NCBI GenBank assembly: GCA_903895725.1
Contig: CAITUV010000061.1
Coordinates: 1 to 64,000, forward strand
DNA from: an uncultured Myxococcales bacterium
Lineage (GTDB): Bacteria > Myxococcota_A > UBA9042 > CAIXZC01
Direction of reading: 5' to 3'
DNA: 64,000 nucleotides
Positions within the stretch are counted from its first letter, which is position 1. Each line of letters begins with the position of its first letter. Both the position numbers and the translations under genes were made by a program. Of the stretch, positions 14,582 to 21,890 are shown one piece after another. The notes beneath the pieces are model-generated. The model saw nothing but the letters and a program-made list of their open reading frames with translations, was not told the DNA's origin and did not search any database.

Positions 14582-16570
14582 ATGGGGGGTGTTCGCTCGC
14601 GGCTCATCGTCTGGACGTTGGTTCTTGCGGGAGTGGCGGGACTGGCCGGCTGTGAGGAGAGCAATCCGGCGTCCCAGGCGGTTACTCAGCTCCAGCCGAT
14701 CATTGGCGGCTCTCCCGACGACGGGCATCCCGCGGTCGGGGCCGTGATGACCAGCTCCACGCTGTGCACCGGAACGCTGATCTCCTCCAAGGTCGTGGTA
14801 ACCGCAGCCCACTGCATGGCGGGAGGGCTCGTTCCCAAGTGGTTCCTCCTGGGGGGGGACATCTACTACCCCTCGACCTCGCTTACCATCGTCAAGTCCA
14901 TTCCTCACCCGCAGTATGGTGATGCCGCGGTCGACGGCTACATGCTGTCCGTGCACGACATCGCTGTCGTGATTCTCAAGGACAAGGCACCGGTGGCACC
15001 GATGAAGTTCCGGACCGCCTCCCTGGTGGGGAACGAGGGGAAGCCGGTGACGTTCGTCGGCTTCGGCAAGTCGAGCCTCTACCAGGACCAGAGCGGCTAC
15101 AAGTACTCGGTCGGCAGCTCCATCGGCGACGTGAATGCACAGGGCTTCTGGAATTTCACCAGCTCGAACAATCCGAAGAACACCTGCGTAGGCGATTCGG
15201 GCGGGCCTGCGCTCCTCAGCTCCAACGGAACCGAGGAGGTCATCAGCGTGGTCTCGGCCGGCGATGCCAACTGCGTCCAGAACGGCTGGAACACCCGAAT
15301 CGACATCCATGCCCAGTGGCTCCAGGGAATCATCAACCAGTATGACCCGGGCGGAGTCGAGGTGAAGTGCGGCAACGGCTACTGCGAGGCGGGGGAGACG
15401 GAGCAGAGCTGCCCGCAGGACTGCACCCAGGGAAACGAGGGGGGGCTGGGGGCTGCCTGCTCGTCCGGCAGTGACTGCAAGTCGGGGATGGTGTGCGTTC
15501 AGTCCACGACCGGGAACTTCTGCACTCAATACTGTGCGGATCCAAACGGCGGCACGGGCTGCCCGTCCGGGTATTCCTGCGTCAAGCTGAACAACCCGCC
15601 TCCTTCGGGAGAAGGGGTCTGCTACAACACCGGGGCCGTGCTCCCCAACTGTGGAAACGGCAAGTGCGATGCGGGGGAGAACGCACAGACCTGCCCCAAG
15701 GACTGCAGCGGTGGGGCGTGCGGGAGCATCTCGTACCAGGGGTGCTGCGCCGGCGAGACGCTCAAGTACTGCGAAGGAGGCGAGCTCAAGCAGATCAACT
15801 GCTCCAACAAGCCTTCCTGTGGCTGGCAGGCCGATGCATCGTTCTACGATTGTGGAACCAGCGGCGGTGCCGACCCGTCCGGGGACAGTCCCAAGGACTG
15901 CGGGAGCGTGACCGGGCCGGCCTGCGGAAACGGGAAGTGCGAGACCGGTGAGACCACGACGTCTTGTGCGGCCGATTGCAAGACCGCCACCACCTGTGGA
16001 AACGGAAAGTGCGAGACGGGCGAGACGGCCGCCAATTGCTCAACCGACTGCGGGCCGGATACCGAATGCGGAAACGGAATGTGCGAGTGGGGGGAATCGC
16101 CTGAGATCTGTGCGAAAGACTGCACCGATGCCGTCTGCGGGGACGGCATCTGCCAGGCTGCCGAGAGCCACTCGACCTGCGCCGACGATTGTGAGGCCGA
16201 GGCGGAGTGTGGGGACGGCAACTGCGAGGCCCCCGAGACCTCGGAATCCTGTCCCGACGACTGCCTCATCGAGGGTTCCTGCGGGGACGGCGAGTGCAAG
16301 GCCCCCGAGACCTCGGAATCCTGTCCCGATGACTGCCTTATCGAAACCGAGCAGTGCGGAGACGGCCTCTGCGACGATGCCACCGAGGACTGCTTCCTCT
16401 GCCCCGAGGATTGCGGCGTGTGCTTCGACTTCGACGGCGACGGCAACTCGTGCTCCGCCGGTCGTTCGCCGGGCTCGGCCCGGCCGATGCAGGCCGGGGC
16501 GGCCCTCCTGCTCGCCCTGCTCGCCCTCCTGCCTGGGTGGCTCCGCCGTCGCTCCGGCCGAAGGGAATGA
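14582..16570 (+). CDS. Trypsin-like (S1) serine protease lipoprotein with EB-type Cys repeats and C-terminal sorting-like tail
   Basis: 662 residues; the ATG at 14582 follows GGGAGGT. The signal peptide ends in a perfect lipobox (LAGC). The S1 protease domain (about residues 40-255) has IIGGSPDDGHPAVGA at the mature-chymotrypsin-like start, and the triad His in VVTAAHC, Asp in HDIAVV and Ser in GDSGGP. It is followed by cysteine modules of the CGNGKCETGE-x-CxxDC type (about ten, spaced 25-45 residues) with one longer inserted Cys-rich segment. The C-terminus has a hydrophobic helix (AGAALLLALLALLPGW) and a basic end (LRRRSGRRE), resembling MYXO-CTERM-type sorting signals. Having both a lipobox and this tail is unusual. 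A secreted, surface-held protease is inferred. The stop overlaps the next start in ATGA. Confidence 0.92.
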   Translation: MGGVRSRLIVWTLVLAGVAGLAGCEESNPASQAVTQLQPIIGGSPDDGHPAVGAVMTSSTLCTGTLISSKVVVTAAHCMAGGLVPKWFLLGGDIYYPSTSLTIVKSIPHPQYGDAAVDGYMLSVHDIAVVILKDKAPVAPMKFRTASLVGNEGKPVTFVGFGKSSLYQDQSGYKYSVGSSIGDVNAQGFWNFTSSNNPKNTCVGDSGGPALLSSNGTEEVISVVSAGDANCVQNGWNTRIDIHAQWLQGIINQYDPGGVEVKCGNGYCEAGETEQSCPQDCTQGNEGGLGAACSSGSDCKSGMVCVQSTTGNFCTQYCADPNGGTGCPSGYSCVKLNNPPPSGEGVCYNTGAVLPNCGNGKCDAGENAQTCPKDCSGGACGSISYQGCCAGETLKYCEGGELKQINCSNKPSCGWQADASFYDCGTSGGADPSGDSPKDCGSVTGPACGNGKCETGETTTSCAADCKTATTCGNGKCETGETAANCSTDCGPDTECGNGMCEWGESPEICAKDCTDAVCGDGICQAAESHSTCADDCEAEAECGDGNCEAPETSESCPDDCLIEGSCGDGECKAPETSESCPDDCLIETEQCGDGLCDDATEDCFLCPEDCGVCFDFDGDGNSCSAGRSPGSARPMQAGAALLLALLALLPGWLRRRSGRRE

Positions 16571-18027
16571 AGGCCGGGAGTGCCGACCGTTGGGGGCAGC
16601 GGGACTGGCTCCTCCTCCTGCCCGCGCTCGCTCTCCATGTGTGGGTGGGCTTGTCGGCCCTGCGTCCGATCCCCGGAGACGACGGGATCTACATCGCCTC
16701 GGGCAGGCTCCTGCTTGAAGGAGTCGTGCCGTATCGGGATTACTTCCTCGCGCACCCGCCCCTTCGCACGCTGCTCGCCGCTCTGGTGCTCTTCCTGACC
16801 GCAAGCCCGGTTGCGGTCAAGGCGGTCTCTCTGACATTCATGGCCGCAAGCGGGATCCTGCTCCAGCGGGCCATCCGGCACACGGCCCCCCCGCTGGTCG
16901 CTGCGGCGGGTGGCACCCTGTTCCTGCTGGCCCGCACGTCCCTTGACTCGAGCGGATTCTTCATCGGCGTCGACCTGGCCCTCTTCTTCCTGGTCTTCGG
17001 GGTGGAGCGGCTGGCCGCCGGCAGACCTCTTGCAGCAGGGATTCTGCACGCATTCTCGCTGCTTGCCGCACTGCACGCAGCCCCCGCCGTCGCTGCCTGT
17101 GCGGCGGTTCTCTGCATCCAGGCGGGGCTCGGACGCCTTTCGGGAACGGCGGTGGTGCGGGCTTCGGGAGCGTCTCCCGGTCCCCTGCCTGCCGGTCGGT
17201 ATCTGCTGGGCCTCCTCCCGGCTCCCCTTCTGTTTGCAGCGCTGGCTGTATGGCCCGGCCGCTGCTTCGTGGACCAGGTGATCCTCTACCACCTCGGCAA
17301 GCACGCTGCCATGCCGGGCTTTGGCGACCCCATGGATGTCGTGGTCTCGTTCCTCGACCGGCACAAGGCCCTCCTCGTCCTTTCCCTGACCGGGTTCCTT
17401 GCCCGGAAGACCCCGCTGATCCCGCTTGCGGCCTCGTGCATGGTCTTGACCCTGGCCGTCACATCATCGTTCTCCTCCATCCATGACTTCTACTACCTCA
17501 TGACCCTTCCCTTCGCCGCCTGGATGGTTGCCGTCGGCCTGGGGGTGCTGGTGCAGGAGGGGGTGCGCCACGGAAGGAAGTCGGCGCTGCTGGCCTTGCT
17601 CCCCGCATTCCTGCTGCTGGTGGACCTGGTCCCGGCCCTCCGGGCGGGGGCTCAGCTCGATGGCGGCAGGAGCCGGGGGCAGGCGCTCCTGGAATCCCTG
17701 TCGAGCACCGTCACGGAGCAGGCCCCTCCCGGACCGATCCTCGGCGATGCCTCCCTGGCACCGTGGATCGCCCTGTCGACCGGGCGCAGACTCTCCGCAA
17801 GCGAAGTGGACACGAATCCCAAACGCTTCTACTCCGGAGCTACCCGGGAGGAGGAGTTCCTCCGGAAGATCGAGCAGGATCCGCCTGCGGTCGTGGTCGT
17901 TGCCCCCGGGCATGGGCTCGGGTCGGTCCCTGCGGTCCGTGAGTGGCTCCGCTCCCGGTACCCCTCTCGGGTCACGCTCGAGAACGCTGCGGCTGAATCG
18001 AAGATCCAGGTCCGGACGGCGCCCTAG
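16567..18027 (+). CDS. Membrane glycosyltransferase, GT39/ArnT-like (dolichyl-phosphate-mannose type)
   Basis: 486 residues with about ten hydrophobic segments. The ATG overlaps the protease stop by 4 nt (ATGA), so translation is probably coupled. The first extracytoplasmic loop has the GT-C signature: an acidic pair in PIPGDDGIYIASG followed by PYRDYFLAHPPL. The C-terminus is a soluble periplasmic segment. Such enzymes move a sugar from a polyprenyl-phosphate donor to a lipid or protein at the periplasmic face. Coupling to a secreted protease suggests glycosylation of an exported product, but the acceptor is unknown. It ends 22 nt before the convergent RCC1 gene. Confidence 0.82.
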   Translation: MKAGSADRWGQRDWLLLLPALALHVWVGLSALRPIPGDDGIYIASGRLLLEGVVPYRDYFLAHPPLRTLLAALVLFLTASPVAVKAVSLTFMAASGILLQRAIRHTAPPLVAAAGGTLFLLARTSLDSSGFFIGVDLALFFLVFGVERLAAGRPLAAGILHAFSLLAALHAAPAVAACAAVLCIQAGLGRLSGTAVVRASGASPGPLPAGRYLLGLLPAPLLFAALAVWPGRCFVDQVILYHLGKHAAMPGFGDPMDVVVSFLDRHKALLVLSLTGFLARKTPLIPLAASCMVLTLAVTSSFSSIHDFYYLMTLPFAAWMVAVGLGVLVQEGVRHGRKSALLALLPAFLLLVDLVPALRAGAQLDGGRSRGQALLESLSSTVTEQAPPGPILGDASLAPWIALSTGRRLSASEVDTNPKRFYSGATREEEFLRKIEQDPPAVVVVAPGHGLGSVPAVREWLRSRYPSRVTLENAAAESKIQVRTAP

Positions 18028-18049
18028 CGACAGGCGGGAAGCAGTACTT

Positions 18050-19429
18050 CTAGTCCTGTTCCCCACCCACGCAGGAGCGTTTCCCGTCAGCGGTGGTCGC
18101 ACAGGTGCTCTGACCGGCACACGTCACATCCGTCAGGTTGGTGCCAAGGGCCACCGCGGCCACCGGAAGCAGCGAAGAGGTTGTCGTGCCATCGCCAAGC
18201 TGCCCCCCCTCGTTGGCCCCCCAGCAGACCAGCACGCCGGTCTTGAGGAGCGCACAGGTGTGCGCCTTGCCTGCAGCAATCCGGATGGCCGGAGCGGTCA
18301 GCCCGGGGACGGGCATGGGAACCGCAGTCATCGCCAGCGTGGTCGGAGGCAGATTCACCCCGAGCTGCCCTCGGTGGTTGGCTCCCCAGCATCGCACCGA
18401 CCCGTCTCCCAGCAGGACGCACGCATGGGAGCCGCCGGCAGCAATGCCGACGGCCTCCGAAGGAATCCCGCATACCGGGGCCGGAAGCCCCACGACGTCC
18501 TCCTCGCCTCCGCCCGACCCATTCCCGACCTGCCCCGACGTGTTGTCCCCCCAGCACCACGCCAGGCCGTCACCCGTGACGGCGCAGGTGGCGTGGCCAC
18601 CAATCGAGACGTCCGTCACGCCTGCCGGAAGATCCAGAACGGGAAGCGGGTCCTTCCGGACCCACTCGCACGTCCCCCCGCCCAGCTGGGCGAATCGGTT
18701 GTCCCCCCAGCAGGAGAGCCGTCCCCCCTCGGCCAGACCGCACGAATGCCCCGGTCCGGCAAACGTCCGGGCGAAGGTGGGTGCCTCCTGGGCGATTCCC
18801 GGCAGCTCCACCGTGACCACCTGGGGCTTTCCCCGCACGACGTTCAGCTCGACAGCCGTCTCCTCTCCCCTCTCCCGCGAGAGCTTGAGGAGATGCAATC
18901 CGTCCGTCGCATACCACACGAACGGCGTCTTGTAGCACCCTCCCAGCGCCTGGGATGCAAAGCAGATGCGGGTGTTGGGGATCGGAGTCGTCTGAATCTC
19001 GATTCGCGTGTAGTCCTTCGAGAGTGACTTCTCCAACTCCGCCGCAGCGGCCTCGACCTTGCTCCGGTTCTTCAGATGGAACGCACCGAGCGCATCCAGC
19101 GTGAGCGCGTACTGGAAGAAGTAGTAGGCGGGTTGCGGCTGGGCCAGCTGGTAGTGAACGATGCCGAGGTTGTTGGCGATGCCCAGCTCCTCCCCTCCGC
19201 ACGAGTCCAGGAAGGCCTCCTCCCAGACTCGGGCGGCCTCCAGCTTCAGACCGGAGCGGAACAGCTCCTTTCCCTTGAGGTTCTTGCGGGCCGAGTCTCC
19301 CTGGCGCTCCCAGCCCGACGCTGGACCTCCGGCAACCAGGACGGCAGCGGCCAACAGGAGTCCGCACCCCGTCCGGAACGGAATGCCCGGGCTGCGTCCC
19401 TGAGCGACGGCCGAAGGAATCGGACTCAC
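18050..19429 (-). CDS. Exported RCC1-repeat protein with helical N-terminal domain
   Basis: 459 residues from a GTG start that overlaps the upstream kinase stop by 4 nt (GTGA). A signal peptide or anchor (GLLLAAAVLVAGG) is followed by a helical region resembling tetratricopeptide repeats (about residues 45-135, with GIANNLGIVHYQLAQPQPAY) and a short beta region. From about residue 215 there are at least five RCC1-type blades recognised by HSCGLAEGGRLSCWGDN-like sequences (CWGDN, CWGAN, GQLG). The blades carry paired cysteines. RCC1 propellers are common in myxobacterial exported proteins, usually with unknown partners. Its place as the last gene after TSP3-OmpA and the kinase suggests a shared envelope task. 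Confidence 0.87.
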   Translation of the reverse strand: MSPIPSAVAQGRSPGIPFRTGCGLLLAAAVLVAGGPASGWERQGDSARKNLKGKELFRSGLKLEAARVWEEAFLDSCGGEELGIANNLGIVHYQLAQPQPAYYFFQYALTLDALGAFHLKNRSKVEAAAAELEKSLSKDYTRIEIQTTPIPNTRICFASQALGGCYKTPFVWYATDGLHLLKLSRERGEETAVELNVVRGKPQVVTVELPGIAQEAPTFARTFAGPGHSCGLAEGGRLSCWGDNRFAQLGGGTCEWVRKDPLPVLDLPAGVTDVSIGGHATCAVTGDGLAWCWGDNTSGQVGNGSGGGEEDVVGLPAPVCGIPSEAVGIAAGGSHACVLLGDGSVRCWGANHRGQLGVNLPPTTLAMTAVPMPVPGLTAPAIRIAAGKAHTCALLKTGVLVCWGANEGGQLGDGTTTSSLLPVAAVALGTNLTDVTCAGQSTCATTADGKRSCVGGEQD

Positions 19430-21882
19430 TGGAGATCCTCCTCGGAGAACTTGATGGTCTCCTTTCCCCCCTGTGTCTTGACTCCCGGAACCTTCTCCTT
19501 GCCGTGCGGGTGGCGGTCGGCATGCGGCTCCTTCTTCTTCTCTCCGGCGCCGACGGAAGACTTCTTCGAGTCGGCAGCGGCCGCACCGGCCGCATCGACC
19601 GGGGCTTTCTTCCCGGTGTCGGCAGGAGTGGTCGCGCCGGCCGCATCGACCGGGGCTTTCTTCCCGGTGTCGGCAGGAGTGGTCGCACCGGCCGCATCGA
19701 CCGGGGCTTTCTTCCCGGTGTCGGCAGGAGTGGTCGCACCGGCCGCATCGACCGGGGGTTTCTCTCCCTCCACACCGGCCGCCGTCGTGGCATCGGCCCC
19801 TTCCTGCACCCCTGTACCGGCCTGAGCGGAGTCGGAACCGCCGGTTTCAGGGGGGGGCTGGACCACGATGTCGCCCGATGCCGGTCCAGCCGCAAGTGCC
19901 GGTTCGACCGCATCCACCTTGTCGCCCGGATGAGCACCCACGTCAGCGCCTGCCGCCCCCTGGACATCGGGAGCCGCAGCTTCGGGCGTGCCGGAAATCA
20001 CCGTTGATGTCGCCGGCCCCGACGTAGCCGCCGCGGGCACTGGCCCGACCTGCCCCAACGGGACCGCCGCGGGACCCGTCTCCTGGGGCGGGGGGGCGGT
20101 TTCCTTGGAATCCTGTGTGGAGAAGCCCAACAGCTCCGGATAGAGGAGCACTCCGGCTCCGCCGACCCCGGCTCCCAGCAGCGTCGCCACGACCGACGCA
20201 ATGAGCGCTCGGGACGGCCTCTTCCGAACTGACGGCATGTCCGGAACAGTGGGTGTCTTGTGCTCGATGGCATCGGCCGATTCGATGATCGTCCGGGCGG
20301 GACCTGCCCCAGCGGAAGATGCAGGGGGAACGGATGTCGCTGCTGGCGACTCGCCCTCCCTGGGAGAATCGGCAGGGCCGTCCATCTTCTGGCTCCTGAC
20401 GGCCTCTTCCTTTCCGGCAGCTTCCGCACGCCTCCTGGCCGCCGTGTCCTGCCCGCCCATTCGAGGGGCCGTGTCCTGCCCGCCCATTCGAGGGGCCGTG
20501 TCCTGCCCGCCCATCCGGGGGGCCGTGTCCTGCCCGCCCATCCGGGGGGCCGTGTCCTGCCCGCCCATCCGGGGGGCCGTGTCCTGCCCGCCCATTCGAG
20601 GGGCCGTGTCCACCGGCTGCTCTCTGGAAGTGATGCGATCCCGCTCCGAAGTGGTGCTTCCCTGGACCGCAGTCCCCGGGGCCATGATACCGAGCGGCTC
20701 CGGCGTCCGGGCCCCGGCCTCTCTCCAGAGCTGCTTCGGGTCGAGCGTCATGGTCTGTTGGATAGGCCGTGCCGGAGGTGCGTGCTCGGAGATCTCGTCC
20801 ACCCGGCGTGAGCCATGCCGCTGCACCGACGTGTCGAAAATCACGATGTTCCGGCGTCGGGGCTTCAGGTCCGGGCGTCCCAGATGCAGCCTCAGAGCGC
20901 CTCCGCTCAACGGACCGCCCACCTCTCCCAGAATGTCTTCCAGGCGGTAGCGAAGCTCCTGGGCGCTGTCGAATCGGGCCGCCGGATCCTTCTGAAGGAG
21001 CCGGCTCACCAGGTTGTTCAGCTCTGTGGGAATCTCGGCGTCCGGTGCTATCTCCGCCACGGGGCGGGGCGTGTCGTTGACGTGGCTGAGCAACACCGGA
21101 ATCGCTGCCGGCCCGGTGAATGGAGGCTCGCCGGCAAGCATCTCGTAGATGGTGATGCCCAGCGAGTACAGGTCTGTTCCGACCGTGACCGGCTTGGCCT
21201 GGGCCTGTTCGGGGCTCATGTATTCGGCCGTGCCGTGCACCTTGCCCAGGTCGGTCAGCTTGCTGGTTTTTTTCCAGGTCATCAGCTCCGCGGTGCCGAA
21301 GTCGAGCACCTTGGCAATCTCGTGCCCGTCGAGCTCGGAGAGCATGATGTTCCCGGGCTTGATGTCCCGGTGGATGATGCCTCGCAGGTGGGCCTCTTCC
21401 AGGGAACGGCAGACGTCGATGGCGACATGGAGCACCCGCTCGACCGGGAGCCGCTTTTCCTCCACGAGGACTTCGGACAGGAGGCGTCCTCCGACCAGCT
21501 CCATCGTGAAGTAGAGATAACCCTCGTAGGAGAGCCCGAAGTCGTAGATCATCGCGCTGTAGCGGCTCTTGAGCATGCTGGCCGCCTGGGCCTCCTGGAT
21601 GAACCGCTTGACCCCGGTCTTGTCGCGGATGAGGGAGAGGTTGAGGATCTTGAGGGCCACTTCGCGTTCGATGGGCATCTGCCGAGCCCGAAACACGGTT
21701 CCCATGCCGCCGACGCCGAGGACGGATTCCACCTTGTATTTCCCGTCCACGAGCTGTCCGACAATGGACGTTCCGGGGTCTTTGACCTCCACGAGCTTGA
21801 GCTGGTGTTGCGGGCAGATGACAGTCCCCGGGCCGAAGGGCTCGAAGCATCGTCGGCAATACCAGGTCGCAATCTCTGCCAT
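19426..21882 (-). CDS. Ser/Thr protein kinase with N-terminal zinc finger and repetitive linker
   Basis: 818 residues. A small zinc-finger-like motif (C9, C12, C23, H26) precedes the kinase domain (about residues 47-310): glycine loop GVGGMGTVFRA, VALKI lysine, HRDIKPGNIML, DFG, and YMSPEQ, all intact. The linker carries six copies of a 9-residue unit (APRMGGQDT). One transmembrane helix lies around 557-580 (ALIASVVATLLGAGVGGAG). The periplasmic part is Ala/Pro/Thr-rich with four copies of the 17-residue unit KKAPVDAAGATTPADTG, and a Lys/Glu-rich C-terminus. No folded sensor domain is visible. The ATG is 8 nt after the TSP3-OmpA stop and the end overlaps the RCC1 start, so the three form an operon. 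The outer-membrane or RCC1 partner may supply the signal; this is inference. Confidence 0.93.
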   Translation of the reverse strand: MAEIATWYCRRCFEPFGPGTVICPQHQLKLVEVKDPGTSIVGQLVDGKYKVESVLGVGGMGTVFRARQMPIEREVALKILNLSLIRDKTGVKRFIQEAQAASMLKSRYSAMIYDFGLSYEGYLYFTMELVGGRLLSEVLVEEKRLPVERVLHVAIDVCRSLEEAHLRGIIHRDIKPGNIMLSELDGHEIAKVLDFGTAELMTWKKTSKLTDLGKVHGTAEYMSPEQAQAKPVTVGTDLYSLGITIYEMLAGEPPFTGPAAIPVLLSHVNDTPRPVAEIAPDAEIPTELNNLVSRLLQKDPAARFDSAQELRYRLEDILGEVGGPLSGGALRLHLGRPDLKPRRRNIVIFDTSVQRHGSRRVDEISEHAPPARPIQQTMTLDPKQLWREAGARTPEPLGIMAPGTAVQGSTTSERDRITSREQPVDTAPRMGGQDTAPRMGGQDTAPRMGGQDTAPRMGGQDTAPRMGGQDTAPRMGGQDTAARRRAEAAGKEEAVRSQKMDGPADSPREGESPAATSVPPASSAGAGPARTIIESADAIEHKTPTVPDMPSVRKRPSRALIASVVATLLGAGVGGAGVLLYPELLGFSTQDSKETAPPPQETGPAAVPLGQVGPVPAAATSGPATSTVISGTPEAAAPDVQGAAGADVGAHPGDKVDAVEPALAAGPASGDIVVQPPPETGGSDSAQAGTGVQEGADATTAAGVEGEKPPVDAAGATTPADTGKKAPVDAAGATTPADTGKKAPVDAAGATTPADTGKKAPVDAAGAAAADSKKSSVGAGEKKKEPHADRHPHGKEKVPGVKTQGGKETIKFSEEDLQ
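19591..19794 (-). repeat. 51-bp coding minisatellite, four copies
   Basis: Near-identical 51-nt units begin at 19591, 19642, 19693 and 19744 and encode a 17-residue Ala/Pro/Lys-rich unit in the periplasmic tail of the kinase. The last copy diverges at its 3' side. Near identity at nucleotide level indicates recent duplication. Confidence 0.85.
20441..20611 (-). repeat. 27-bp coding minisatellite, six copies plus partial
   Basis: Units begin at 20441, 20468, 20495, 20522, 20549 and 20576, with a partial unit at 20603. Each encodes nine residues (APRMGGQDT) in the cytoplasmic linker of the kinase. Copies differ at only a few bases. Any change in copy number would stay in frame. Confidence 0.9.
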
Positions 21883-21890
21883 CGGATACC

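Noticed and set aside
14455..14664. Upstream start for the receiver/PEP-binding gene at 14664
   Set aside because: It would place the coding region over both divergent promoters and the protease signal peptide; the ATG at 14454 has AGGAGG before it.
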